DNA of 64,000 nucleotides from Laburnicola sp. R22_1 (lineage: Eukaryota; Ascomycota; Dothideomycetes; Pleosporales; Didymosphaeriaceae), in NCBI GenBank assembly GCA_014281115.1, contig JACONQ010000014.1, positions 1,612,001 to 1,676,000 of the forward strand, written 5' to 3'. The notes under the pieces are model-generated. The model searched no databases. It was given only the letters and a program-made list of their open reading frames with translations, and was not told the DNA's origin. Positions 1 to 12,084 of the stretch are shown piece by piece. Numbering within the stretch: the first letter of the stretch is position 1; each line of letters starts with the position of its first letter. The position numbers were made by a program, and so were the translations under genes.

Positions 1-518
1 TGAGTGGACCCTTCGAACGTAATGACACGCCTGCCCAACCAATGGACGGGAGTTCCTATCTTGAAGTCCGGCGACATGCCTGGCATGGTCGTGAGTTTAC
101 CATATCAGCTCGATCAACGATCCCTATCCTTCTAGATGCTAGCGTCACGGATCCGCCTCGTGTCCAGAATCTAGTCGGCTGGACAGTAGATATACTGCAA
201 CAGGAGACCGAAGACCTCCTCAGAGGATACGCGGCCCGTCCCAACACTGACGTCTCACCACCTGCTACGCTTCTTGACGTCCATATAACAACCCGCCCGA
301 ATATGGATGCGCCCGGGAACTACATGGCTCGAGTAGAAGCATCTGCATATATAACACTCGATATGAATGTCCACTCGGGCGAGGGCAGCGTCAGTTCACG
401 TTCGAATCAACGAGAGGAGCCAGGTGTGGCAGTCGGAACGCCTGATGATGCATTGCAAAGCGCGTCAAGTGGGTGGCATCTCATTGTGTATTCCGCATTT
501 TCGGAGCAATTGGCCTAA
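1..518 (+). CDS. 3' end of an unknown protein gene (cut by left window edge)
   Basis: The reading frame is open from the first bases of the window (codons start at position 3) to a TAA ending at 518. The first ATG is at 42, but because the frame stays open upstream of it, this is probably the C-terminal part of a longer protein or its last exon. The visible part is about 172 residues, hydrophilic, with no membrane segment. A central part with alternating hydrophobic residues is followed by a Ser/Glu-rich linker. I recognise no family. The alternative is a short self-contained protein of 158 residues starting at 42. Confidence 0.45.
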   Translation, partial: SGPFERNDTPAQPMDGSSYLEVRRHAWHGREFTISARSTIPILLDASVTDPPRVQNLVGWTVDILQQETEDLLRGYAARPNTDVSPPATLLDVHITTRPNMDAPGNYMARVEASAYITLDMNVHSGEGSVSSRSNQREEPGVAVGTPDDALQSASSGWHLIVYSAFSEQLA

Positions 519-1158
519 ATTTGCTGACTTGCGCCGCGACGTTTAGGCATGCGAAACGAGCAGAATGAGGCGCAAACTCTACGGCACGTGAGTTCCGTCC
601 CCGTCCTCATCAGCACTGGCCGTCGAGACGTTCCTGCACCTACTCTCCCGGAGCGACCTCGGCCGCACTCGCATAGGGTTGAATGGTTTAATGAGCATGA
701 TTAAGAGACGAGGAAGTGTGAAGGAGTTTGTTAGCGTACATTCTTTTGGTATGATGGGGGCGTTGGTTTCTAATTCTTAATGCTGGGGATTGTATGGGTT
801 TCGACGTTGGTTGGAATATACTGGGTACCGGGTATGTTTGGGCGTTTAGTTCGTGCGGGACATGAACTGCAACATGTATGGAGGCTACCTGGGTTTCTTC
901 TGAGGGCTTTTTCTCTTACCGTAATCAGGTATGGCCCAAGCTTTGAAGCCGTGGGTGCATTACTTGCTACAAAATGACGTGTCTAGTTGTGACATCTTTC
1001 TCTCACTGTTGGACTCGCGGCGAACACGTGACTCTTCCCTTTCCAACGCTCCCTAGAACGGACCTCGTAGATGACGTAAGAAATACTTCCTCCACAACAG
1101 CAATATACCCACCGCTACTCTCGCTACCTTACGCGTCCTCTCCACACCCACGCCAACC
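519..1158. other. Intergenic, nothing recognised
   Basis: Short frames here lack coding character. The last part, about 1020-1158, is the presumed promoter and 5' leader of the next gene. Confidence 0.4.
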
Positions 1159-3779
1159 ATGCCGACCCACCCGCAGTTCTCAATCGCTGACTTTGATAAC
1201 CCGAGTCTTACATACCGGGTTGCTGCCCACCGCGCGCGAAAATACGAGGTAAGTCTGCGCTGTCATTGTCTTGTTGTCGTACCCGTCCTTCGTCCAATTG
1301 TCCAATTGAAGGGCGCTGTTGTTTCTTTCGCGGTTGTGGCTGAACGGTTACGACAATCGCACAACCACTCCCGTCTCCAACCTCAGGGCCCCGTTATTCT
1401 CTTCCCCCCGCAATTGCGACTAAACGGTTACGACAGGAACTCTTAGCGCTCGCCCGCCGCATCTTCGACAAATCGCACGACGATTACAAAGCCCATATTC
1501 ATCTCGATGACCCGGTGTGCGAGGGCCGGACGGCGGAGTGCGAGTGGGACGAGGGGGTGTATTGGGAGGGCGAGGTTTTGCGTGGGGGGAAGTTGGTGAT
1601 GTATGTCGATGTTTGAATTCGTTGTTGCGAACGCGTTGGGGGAGCACCATCGGGGTGGAGAGTCCGCTGGAGCGGCGAGAACCTGTTGTGGATTTTTTTT
1701 TCTCTAATGCTTGACAGGTTTGTGCATTTTGAGCGGTTGTCGCTGGCTGAGAAGATTGAGATGACGAAGGTGGGGTTGGGGCTTGGGGATGAGAAGGAGG
1801 AGGAGGAGGATGAGATTGAGGTGTTGAGGAGGAAGGGGGATGAGGCGGGGAGGAGGGGGGAGTGGGATGTGGCGTTGGGGTGGTGGAGGGTTGCGAGGGG
1901 GTGGAGAAGAGGAGGGTGAAGGTAGGTTGTTTTGGTGGGATTTAGGGAGTGTTGCTGATGGGAGACAGGTTGTATCCGCGGAAGGCAAGGATGGCGGGGT
2001 GGAGGCTTCTACGGTGGGAAAGAAGGTGAGTGTTGAACGAGGGCTTTTTATGGTTACTGACTGCTGATAGCTCATACCGAAGGACCCCGTAGGCGGAGTA
2101 TGTGAGCCAGATGTCGTAAAGAGAAAGGTAAGTCGGGTATAGGATGGTTTGAGAGTGTTTCTTATTTGGACAGACTTTACCAGGTTATGTCAGAGATGAG
2201 ATCGCGGAGATTGTCAAAAACGAGACTTCAAAGGTCATCAGGGACGAGATATCAAAGTTCGCTAGAAGCGACGTCTCGAGGATTGTTAGAAACGAAATAG
2301 TGGAGTTCATGGAGAACGACGCAAGGGATGATTCCAGGATCGAGATGCCGGATTCTGTTAAGGTTGAGGAACCTGAGCCCGTGTTGTCAAAGAGCAGGGT
2401 AAGTAGACAACACATGGCTCATGGATGTTTTGCCAGTTGCTGACATTTAACAGAAGCGTACCCTGGAACCGAACTCCACGGATGCGAGCGATCTCTACCG
2501 GAAAGATCGTCTCGATCATACCGGTTTTCCCTGGCCCATATCTTACCCGTCAGAAATCCCTTGGGCATTCGTCGACCCCAACGTGGTCTTCACAGTGGAC
2601 GCATACACCGGCGGCCCATTTCTCCGCGAAGGCATTATCATCGGTCGTGCATACAAAGATATCTGCGCCGACCCTCAAGTGCGACCCCTAGTTCGAGCCC
2701 ATCTTGCGAACCACCACGACAAAGGACAAGCTATTTACGCATTCATGCCCGCCAAATACGGCAAAGATCCCAGCCGAAAAGGCGACATGCAGATCCCCTT
2801 CTCTGGCGTTGAACTGCTTGCGGAATTTTACGAGCCCATCCAGGAAGAAAGCAAAGCCAAGATCAAGGCTGCGTTGGTGGAAAAGGCAGGAGGAAGGCCG
2901 ACCAGAGCCGCGAAGCGCATACGGAACAGTCGTTCCTCCGCTATTACTACGTCCATCTCCGAACCCTCAGCGCCCGAACCAGCGTCCAGTACTTTGGGGG
3001 AAATCACAACAATCGACACGTACACAGCCAGCCACCACCTCAATTGGGATATCATCATCGGCCGAGCACGGCCCGACATCTGTGCCGAGCCAAACGTTCG
3101 ACCGCTTGTCCGAGCCACGATCAGTGACGATGACAGGGTCATTGTTTACATGCCGGCGAATTATGGAAATGACGCTCTCAGGTGCAGGGGCGAATTGCCC
3201 GTTTCGTTTGCTAGTGTGGACGTTTTCACCGAGTTCGATGCGCCACAGGAAGCGAAGCGGAGGGATAAAGTGAGAGAGGCTTTGCTGAGGAAGAGGAGCG
3301 TGAGGGAGTATGAGAATCGGGTGGGGGCGAGGGAGCGGGAAGGTGGGTTCATGGAGTAAGTAGGCTTCGTGGTGGGTGACTTGATCGGTCGGGAACGCTG
3401 AGAGAGCGTTGGAAAGTCGTGTTCTCGTGGAAGATTATGGGGATGGAGTAGGGGATTGCAGGTCTGTTTGTTGAATATCTGTTTGTTGGATAGACCTCTT
3501 GTATCAATCACTTTCCACTCGTCTATTCTATTAACTACCCGCGTGATCCAGTTTCTGGGGTTCAAGGCGCGAGTGGAGTGCCGGCGCAGAAGGGATTGTC
3601 TCTCCCTTCTACAGGACGCAGCGCAGGTTGGGGCGAGTAGGAGTAGTTTAGCTATCCAGAGACGACACCCATTGAGCGGAAGCCCGCTGTTCGAGCCTGA
3701 AGATGGGATTAAGAGGGAGGTGTCGCCTGCGGATAGTATTTTTCAAGATGAGGCTCCGATTGGGTGGTGTGTTGAGTAG
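1159..3779 (+). CDS. Multi-exon unknown protein with an internally duplicated segment
   Basis: I recognise no named family. Proposed exons: 1159-1248, 1437-1600, 1718 to about 1915, 1969-2025, 2071-2127, 2174-2398, 2454-3355 and possibly 3590-3779. Introns have GTAAGT/GTATGT/GTGAGT donors and CAG/TAG acceptors, and the four exons from 1969 to 3355 join in phase 0. Exon 2174-2398 encodes a charged, heptad-like Lys/Glu/Ile stretch. The exon from 2454 contains two related segments of about 80 residues sharing IIIGRA, DIC and VRPLVRA (about 2583-2840 and 3005-3250). The weak point is the end of exon 3: it runs into a TGA at 1917-1919 and no strong donor gives the needed phase 0. Without the last intron the protein stops at TAA 3357-3359. 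A strong GTAAGT overlaps that stop, and splicing to 3590 keeps frame to TAG at 3779. Confidence 0.5.
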
Positions 3780-5302
3780 GGGATGCGGTTTTAGTGTGTC
3801 GCTGGGCGTTGTGGGGTGGGAAATAGTGGTAGGAAGGAATAGTGGCTTGGGGGGATGGAGGTGAAGGTGAAAATGGTATTTGCGAAGGATTTGCCTTGGT
3901 TATGAAGACGCCTTTGTTGGAGTATCATTTATATGGCCTGATGATGTGACGGTAGAAAGACTTTTCTTGGGCGGCCAATAATGCGGGATGGTGAGCGTGG
4001 AGAGTGACACTTGATACACAATGAATTCGCTTGTTGTCGGAATTGACTCACTGGCGTGTTTTTGGCACTCAAGCTCGTGAGGATGTCCTGCACGGTCGAA
4101 CAGCCCCACACCCGGACTCTACTTGTACGGAGCTTAGGATTGGAGCTCGGAATATAGACTTGATTGACTTAGTGGCAAGTATGGCTCGCAATTCTCCGGG
4201 CGATGCGATACCACATCGGAAGATCGATCGATGCGGTGGTTTGAGAAACACTCGGGGAGGCTAGCCTCGTGTCATTACGAACAAAGCGGTTATCGCAGCT
4301 TCAATTGATGTGCAAAACATGCCGCCATTTTGTCAGCAATAGAACAAAACCGTAGAGCTATCGGAATTGCTATCCTCGAAATGCAGACTTAGTGGAAGGA
4401 CATTCGTATACTACGTCTTACGAAAACCATGTCTATAAATCTCAAGAATAGAGGTATATGACGCGTCCCACCACGGTTGTGGATTTTGTGTTTCGGGCTC
4501 GTATAATGGTCCGTACGCATCATCTGCAAACTAGCCCGTTTTTTCCAAACTGCGTGATTAGTGTCAGTGAGCTGACTCGGACGTCAGTGGAAATGTCAGA
4601 AAATGTAGAGATAGTATCAGGAAGAGAAACATCGCAGACCTTTTGGTATACGGTACAACGCTGTAAGGGAAAGCTGTGTAGAGATAGTATGCTGCACAAT
4701 TGTTGAATATAAGAAGAGGGCAATAATTGATACTTAATTGCTGCTTCAACTCTTGATGCGTCGAATATGCAGCTAAGAGCAAGAGGAGAGGACTACTGAC
4801 TGGTTCGTGGAACGATTGGCGAACTCAAGCGACGCAGACATGCCAGGTTGATTGGTCATGATTGGTCATGATTATCAAACATTGATGACAAGATGACGTC
4901 TCGCCCATAAGTCTCATAATCTGTAAAAGGTTAGGTTGACTATAAAATGATATGAATGAATGAATAGAAAAATCGCCCATTCGGTCCCGTCATTCTTGTA
5001 AAAGGCGGCGATAGGATGTTCGGACTCCGACGACGCACCTTTGCTCAAAGCACCACACAACACGTAGAGTCGTCTCTGCCAACGCCTCCGTAGGCAGAGC
5101 TTTAGACGAGCGAAGACCGAAAATCATTACCGAAGCAATCCGTTCGAGGCTGCCGTGGGTGGGGTGAGCTTTCTGGTCCATCTAATCCTAGCCAGCAACG
5201 ACGCACATAACAGTACCTACACAAACTATCTGCAAACCAATATTGAACCACTAATCCTTCACTGCATCTTCGAATCTGTGGATTTAGACAATTGTAACGC
5301 AT
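3780..5302. other. Gene-free stretch with a dispersed repeat copy
   Basis: No supported gene. It holds a short direct duplication of GATTGGTCAT near 4850-4870 and one copy of a dispersed repeat at 4908-4968. The end is the presumed promoter of the monooxygenase gene. Confidence 0.5.
4908..4968. repeat. Dispersed repeat A, copy 1
   Basis: About 40 bases (4908-4947) match 16785-16824 with a single T/C difference, and the similarity fades through a GAATGAATG-rich tail. No coding capacity and no clear terminal inverted repeats; possibly the remnant of a small mobile element. Confidence 0.6.
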
Positions 5303-6983
5303 ATGCCGCTGAACGTTATCGTTGTTGGCGCGGGTATCGGAGGACTGACTGCGGCGGTGGCCCTCCGTCAAGCCGGCCATGAAGTTGAAGTAAGTCGAAA
5401 ATACGTTCCCATTTATGCTTGAATTATAACCCGTTTTCATCACTCGGGTCTATAAAGCCCATCATATCACGTGACTAATATGTCGCGATAGATCTTCGAG
5501 AAATCAGCCTTTGCTGCTGAGATAGGTGCAGCACTGATGGTCTGTCCGAATGGAACGCGCGTGCTGAACAAACTCGGTTTCTCTTTTGAGAATGCGCGAG
5601 CCGTTATCCTCAAAAAGATTAGCGTCATGAACGGACAAACTTTAGACGGGACGGCTGGCATGGACGTAAGCAAGGCGGAGGAGACTTTTGGCGCAAAGCT
5701 GTGGGCAGTGCATCGGGTTGACCTGCACAAAGAGTTATTGAAGCTGGCAACACAAAAAAGTGGAGTCGGGCGTCCAGTGAAGCTACATCTAAGCGCGGAG
5801 GTGTCGACGGCGGAGCCAAACGGCACCATTGTACTAAAAGACGGATCAGTATATACGGCAGACCTTATAGTTGCTGCAGATGGATTGAAGTCGGTCCTGC
5901 AAAGCGTAGTGACTCAAGAAGCTGGACCACCCACTGCGACTGGACTCAGCGCGTTCCGATTCCTCCTAGACACCGAGGTATTGAAAGCCGAGCCGAAGCT
6001 TGCGGCAACGCTGGACAAGAAAGGATCTTCTGATGTGGGCTCATTGCAGGATACCTACGATCCGACAAGCGTGAGATATATGATATGGTACGGGTGTAGA
6101 AAGTAGGTGCCCTTGCAGCAGGCTGGAAACATGTAGACTGACAACCGTACAGTGGGAAGACACAGAACTTTGTAGGGATTCATCCTACAAGGGAAATGAA
6201 CGGAGACGATCAAGAAGGTAATTTCTTCTGAATTGAACCCGAAGACGCCTAATGTGACTGGAACAGAGGTGAAAGCAGCGATGCTTGACGAATTCAAGCA
6301 TTTCGCGCCAGAGTTGCTTGAGATCATTAGGTATTTCCGCACTACCAACTCCTCGTCCAATCATCTAAGAGTTCATAGACGATCCTCTGCGGCGAAATGC
6401 TGGCCTTTGTTCGTACACTCTCCAATCTCAAACTGGTACAACAACCGCATAGTTTTGATTGGAGACTCAGTTCATCCAGTATGTGGTCAGTCCCTATTGG
6501 CCCTAGTGATGAGTCTCATTGTAAACTAGATGCTGCCATTCAACGCACAAGGTGCAGTATCAGCGATGGAAGATGGTGGGGCCCTGGGATATCTCTTCCA
6601 GAACGTCGATGACGCCAAGTCGATACCGGAGCGACTGGAGTTTTATCAGCGTGCACGAGCGGCCCGTGTAGCGCGTGTACAACTCCTTTCCAACGTGAAG
6701 CTTGGAAATGAGAAGGAAGTCGAAGAACAAGTTCGGCAGTATGCTGACCCTCCAGGATCTAGTGAGTTTCTCTCAGTGCTACCATACTGGGGCAACATCA
6801 GCAAGAAGCCTAACGAACAACAGGTGTCCCGACAAACATGGCTGAGCATATTTCACATGATTACGGGTGAAACTTAGCTGCTGATATTTATCGAACTAAA
6901 AGCTAACTTTTGCAAGATACGATGTCTTTAAGAAATGCGACGAAATCATGGCTGCAAGTCGGATTTGTGCCACACCGGCATGA
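5303..6983 (+). CDS. FAD-dependent monooxygenase (salicylate hydroxylase-like)
   Basis: Likely a flavoprotein aromatic hydroxylase using FAD, NAD(P)H and O2 on a phenolic or related substrate. Exons: 5303-5389, 5492-6102, 6153-6217, 6267-6330, 6379-6478, 6530-6761, 6824-6866, 6917-6983, giving 422 residues in one frame, the usual length for this family. The N-terminus starts directly with the dinucleotide-binding fold (GAGIGG near residues 9-14). The DG motif is near residue 159 and the GD motif that contacts the FAD ribityl chain (LIGDSVHP) near residue 305, followed by the expected Asn-rich and EDG stretch. The exon-5 acceptor could be 6369 instead, adding three residues. No signal peptide, so probably cytosolic. 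No biosynthetic cluster is visible around it; the substrate cannot be told. Confidence 0.85.
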
Positions 6984-7348
6984 GTTTGCTAAGAGATACA
7001 TACGCCTAGTGAATGGGCTTTTACATAGAAGAGGAAGCACCTGGAACAAATAGTAGCCCTGAAGAGTTGAATCAAGAGGAAAATGAAGGTTTCGAAGAGG
7101 ACCCCGTTAGCACGTTAGCCTCTATCTTAGCCAAATGACGTCACTCTATCAAATGTTCTTCGTAACACACAAGAACATCAACGGAGCCTCTTGTTCATCC
7201 AGGCAGTCTATTCGAGCACAAGGGCCGCGAACCGGATACTACTCGCATTACTCTGAGTCTTCCAATCGGTCTTCTTTTGCATTCGGGATGCCAATGGCAA
7301 TACGCTGAAGCACACACACCATAAAGCATTCGATTCTTCTATTCCGAA
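6984..7348. other. Intergenic between convergent genes
   Basis: 3' flanks of the monooxygenase and the GH3 gene, which converge here. Nothing else seen. Confidence 0.5.
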
Positions 7349-9774
7349 TCACGCAACGGTAACCGTGGCATTTCCCCTCAAATCACTCGAGCTCGCGCCA
7401 GCCCAGACCACAAACTCTCCCTTCTCAACCACATACTTCATCTTCATATCCCACAGTCCCCAATCTCTAACCTCCAGATCAACACTAACATCAACTGTCT
7501 CCCCAGCTTTTACAAGCACCTTCTTGAACCCCTTGAGTTGCTTATTCGGCACCGCAACAGAGGCAATTACGTCCTGGACATAGAACTGCACGACCTCCTT
7601 GCCGTCGACGGGACTGGTGTTTGTAATGCTGATGCTCGCTGTGATAGTGTCTTCCGCCGACACAGTCGTCTTTGAAAGAGAAATGTTGGAGTATGTGAAG
7701 TTGGAGTAAGAAAGGCCGTATCCAAATTCGTACAGCGCCTCCGGTGTACCGAAGACGTACGAGTGTCCAAAGTTTAAGGTACCGTTTGACTCGATGGATC
7801 CTGCATCGGGAGCAGAGCCACCGGCGAAGCGTCCACTGTTCAAGTAATCGTAGAACACAGGAAGCATGCCCACGTCGTAAGGAACAGAGACTGCAAGCTT
7901 ACCCGATGGATTCACGTTGCCGAAGAGCACATCGGCAAGCGCATTTCCGCCTTGCTCTCCTGGGTAAAACTGCTGAACCAGCGCAGCCGCTGAGTCCGAG
8001 ATCCAAGGCTCCGTCACAGGCTTGCCGCTCTGGAATACAACGACTGTTGGCTTTCCGGTGTCGATGATGGCTTTGACGAGGGGAGACATAGCTCCTACGA
8101 GTTTGAGGTCTGATACGTCGACATGCTCGCCAGTCGTGGCGTTGAGCCCCTGCCATAGCTCCTGTTGGTCGCGCGACCACGTTCCTACTAGGACGACAGC
8201 GACATCTGCAGCTTCAGCGGCAGCGACTGCTTCGGGGAAACCCGATTCGTCAGTGGACCAACGTTCACATCCCTGGGCGTAGGTTACAGTGCCGCTGGAC
8301 GCATGGCGAATTCCTTGGAGCGGTGTGACGTTTGTGGGGTTGTATTGCGAGCGGTAGACAACGTAATCTCCGAGCTGAGTTATGTCAGTGAAGGTACAAG
8401 AGGAAGACCTGCTTAGGCGAAACCTACGTTGACAAAGTCGGCCATTGGACCAATGACGGCGATATTAGCATCGCGCTTGAGAGGCAGAGTCTGCTTGTTG
8501 TTCTCAAGCAGGACAATAGATTCGGCGTCGAGCTTGCGTGCGATTGCCACACTTTCAGGCGTATGAATACCCGCAAAGGTGCCGTTTGTGCCGTTGTTGG
8601 AGCCTAGACCTGGTGACGGATTCTCGAATAAACCAAGCTCAAATTTCGCACGCAGCTGCCGTGCTACCGCTGTATCAACGACCTCGATATCTAGTTTGCC
8701 AGCTTCTACGAGCTCCGGAATGTTGGCAAAGTTATAACTGCCACCACCCATCTCGACGTCATTGCCGGCAGGCAGAGCATACAAGATGACGGCCTCGGAG
8801 TCGATCGGCTTGCAGGAGCACATTTTGAATGCGCAGCAGAGTCGGTCGGTCGCTCCAGCATCGGATGTTAACCAGTACTTGTAACCCCATTCTTCACGCA
8901 AGATCTCGGTCATCATATGGTGGTCCGCAACGGTGGGAATGCCATCGTAAGAGTTGTACGCGCCCATGATGCTATACGCTCCAGCGTCTATTATAGCGCG
9001 CTTGAAGGGCGGAAGCCATGTCGTTCGAAGCTCGCGCTCTCCGCCGTGCACCGGTCCCGTGTTCAGACCTTGCTCTGGCGCTGAGAAGCCAGCGAAGTGC
9101 TTCACTGTGGCACTGACGTTCTGGCTCTGGACGCCTATCACGTAGCTGTACGCCATCTCGCCGGCCAGATGCGGGTCTTCGCCGTATGTCTCCTCGACAC
9201 GACCGAAACGGAGCTCGCGAGCCAGATCCGCAACCGGCGCAAAGAGTTGGTTTACGCCGATGATTCTTGACTCTTCGGCGATGATGCGCCCCATGTCTTC
9301 GATGAGTTCTGGATCCCATGAGCATGCGTGGGCAATGGGGCTGTTGAAAATGGTGGCGTTGCCGATAAGTAGGCCGTGTATTCCTTCCGTCTGCACGAAA
9401 GCAGGAATGCCCAGAGTTGTGTTCTGGAGAAGGTAGTCCTGCGCTTTCTTGGCTCCATCCGCGATCCAGCTCTGGGCTACTGGGAAGCCGACATAGAACT
9501 GGCCGGCCCTGTTGGCCATGTTCCAGGCCAAGCCTGTGAAGTTGAAGGCATTGGTGGTCGTGTTGATCCAGTTCCCGAAATCACCTTGGACCAGCTGAGC
9601 AGTCTTCTCTTGGATGGACATCCGAGAGAGTAAGTCGGCCACGCGATCCTCAGTCGACGCATTGGGGTCCTTGTACGTGGCATTGGCGGCCGCCTGTCTG
9701 CGAGGAAGGTCGTATGAGGCTGCTGGAGCCGCGGCCAGGAAGAGGAGCGAAGCCTTCAGGATGGAGGAAGCCAT
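7349..9774 (-). CDS. Secreted glycoside hydrolase family 3 (beta-glucosidase/beta-xylosidase type)
   Basis: Hydrolyses terminal beta-linked glucose or xylose from oligosaccharides outside the cell. Two exons on the minus strand, 9774-8428 and 8374-7349, join in phase 0 across a 53-nt intron and encode 790 residues, normal for fungal GH3. A hydrophobic leader (about residues 1-20) indicates secretion, and there are many N-glycosylation sequons. Family motifs in order: EETYGEDP, KHFAGF, GAYNSYDG, then TSDAG with the likely nucleophile Asp near residue 305. The second half has the GH3 C-terminal domain (FYPGEQGG, PSGKLAVSVP) and ends in a fibronectin-III-like domain. It is divergent from a sugar transporter and close to an alpha-xylosidase, suggesting a role in xyloglucan or cello-oligosaccharide use. 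Glucoside versus xyloside specificity cannot be decided from sequence alone. Confidence 0.9.
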
Positions 9775-10394
9775 TGCAAAATTCTACCAAGCACGCCATT
9801 GCAATTGCAGCGGATGGCATTGTAGATATGGAGTCGCAGCAATTTGCTTTGCGCGCAATTTTCCGTCTACCAGGAAATGGCTCGCAGGACCGATTCTGCC
9901 GGGCCCATGTACAAGGACAGTAGTTCGCCTCCTAGTCGGCCGTGCCTCCATGGCAATATATTTGGTCCGGATCTTGCTTAATGATGCCGAGAGCGCGGAG
10001 GAGTTCCTGCGTGTGGGAGAAGCTGCAGAGCTCGGTTCGCCGTTTCGCCCGGGGTCGAGCGAGGGTGAATGTGTCATTGGCGGAAGAACCTAGCGCCGGT
10101 CGGGTCCCGCTCGAGCAACCCCAACCGTCCATGACCCCAGACTCACGCACGATCGAGCACCGCATGAGCGGCCTGCCTTGCGCATCAGACCGCATCTGTG
10201 CTGGCCATGGAAACTAGGGACTGCTTCCGCCTTAAAAGCTTGGGGGCTAGACCACAGGATGCAGCTGCTAGCCGTTGGACAGGCCGTTTTATATCGACAT
10301 GTCCCCACAGTAGTGCAGTGTACCGAGACGTCTTTCGTTCTCTTTTTTTTTCTGAGCATCGTGTCGCGGAGCTGGATAGCTCTTACCTCACATC
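9775..10394. promoter_or_regulatory. Shared divergent promoter of GH3 and sugar transporter
   Basis: About 620 bases separate the two divergent start codons, so both promoters must lie here. I did not identify a confident activator site by eye. Confidence 0.5.
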
Positions 10395-12084
10395 ATGGGT
10401 CTCGCGTTCAACATCCTGCTTGCAGTCTTCGCTGCTACGGGCAGTTTCCTCTTCGGATATGACAGCGGTGTCATGACTGATGTGATCCAATCACCTCACT
10501 TTCTGGCCTTCTTCAACACGACTCCAGAAACTGCCATCATCGGAGCTATCAATTCGACCTTCTCGGGTGGCGCCGTGTTTGGATCTCTGATGTGGGTTGA
10601 GCACCCCGTTCAATCAGCAAGAATGCTAATAGTAGACAGGGGAGGGTTTACCATGGACAGTTTAGGTCGCAGATGGACGGTTCTAGTCGGCGCTGTCATT
10701 AATCTGGTGGGCGCAGCATTGCAATCCGGAGCGCAGAATCTAGCCATGATTCTTGTCGGTCGAATCATGGCTGGTTGGGCTGTTGGTCTGCTTTCCATGT
10801 CTGTTCCGATCTACCAATCCGAGTGTGCCCATCCATCCAAGCGAGGTACCACAGCTCCAACGGCTCCCTCGTAGAACGCTGAGCTTACGGATACACAGGT
10901 CTCATTGTCGGCATAACTCAGCAGATGATAGGGGTCGGTTTCATTGTTTCCACCTGGGTTGGCTACGGCTCCGCTCATGTGGCCGAAGACAGCTCCTTCT
11001 CCTGGCGCTTTCCGCTGGGCTTCCAGTGCATCCCGTGCATAATCATCATCTGCGGCATGATGTTCTTCCCCGAATCGCCCCGCTATCTCGTCGAGACCGA
11101 CCGTGCCGACGAAGCTCTTCGGGTCCTACACAAGCTACACTACAATGGCAGCAATGATGAGGAAATCCAAGCACAATTTCATGAAATCAAAACGACCATT
11201 GAGGCTGAGAGGGCCATCACGGTTCCTGGGTGGCTGGTCATGTTCAAGGTCAAGACGTGGCGGACGAGGTTGATGCATGCTACCTTCATGCAGGTCTTTA
11301 CGCAAATGACCGGGTAAGTACTTTCCCTTTATTATTGGCTGGTTTTGCTGATAAGACTTGCAGTATCAATGTCATCAACTACTACCAAACCACCATGTAC
11401 GGTAACCTCGGCATCACTGGCAAACGCGGCCTCCTCGTCACCGGTATCTACAACGTAGTAGGCCCACTCTTCAACTTCTTCTTTATCATCTTTCTCCTGG
11501 ATCGTGTCGGGCGCAGGAAGCCACTTCTCGTTGGCACCGTTTGCATTACCGTAGCTTTGGTCTGCGAAGCCGTCATTGGTAGCCAAGTGGCCGACGCCAC
11601 AGGTTCACGCAAAGACAGTCTTTCCATTGCAGGCGTCTTCTTCCTATTCAGTGTTTCCGCCATCTTCAGCTGCTCCTTTGGGCCTATCAGCTGGGTCTAC
11701 GCCAGTGAGATTATGCCGTTGAGTATACGTGGCCGCGGCTCAGCTTTCGCAACCGGTATTGGTAACTGGCTCGTCAGCACTGTGTGGTCGCAGGTCTCTC
11801 CGATCGGTCTCGGAACCATCACGTACAAGTTCTACTTCATTTTCGCGGCGTGGAACGTCTGTGTCACGTTCCCAGCCATCTTTTTCCTGTGGAAGGTAAG
11901 ACTTTGGCCCACTTGAACACTTTGTCTTGATTATGTCGCTAACGAAGAGTAGGAGACAAAGCAGCTTTCGCTCGAAGAGATTGATCTGCTCTTTGGTGAG
12001 CGGGCTTTGGGAACGTTGCCAGAACATTTGGATCGCAAAGATGGTAGTGCTGATGTCACGCATGAGGAAACGAAATTTGCTTGA
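10395..12084 (+). CDS. MFS sugar transporter (hexose/oligosaccharide permease type)
   Basis: A plasma-membrane sugar porter of the major facilitator superfamily. Exons 10395-10591, 10640-10845, 10899-11313, 11364-11895 and 11953-12084 splice in phase to 493 residues, typical for the family. It shows the N-terminal LFGYDSGVM motif after the first helix, DSLGRR in the loop between helices 2 and 3, PESPRYL at the end of helix 6, the DRVGRRK repeat motif in the second half, and an EIMPLSIRGRG-like PET motif followed by an ETKQLSLEEID tail. Twelve helices fit the hydrophobic pattern. It shares a promoter region with the GH3 gene, so uptake of its products is a reasonable inference; the exact sugar is unknown. 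Confidence 0.92.

Noticed and set aside
10303..10320. CCCCACAGTAGTGCAGTG resembles the left border of the mariner element (23626-23643)
   Set aside because: Similarity covers only about 18 bases, spans flank plus repeat end, and no matching right end exists nearby; taken as chance.
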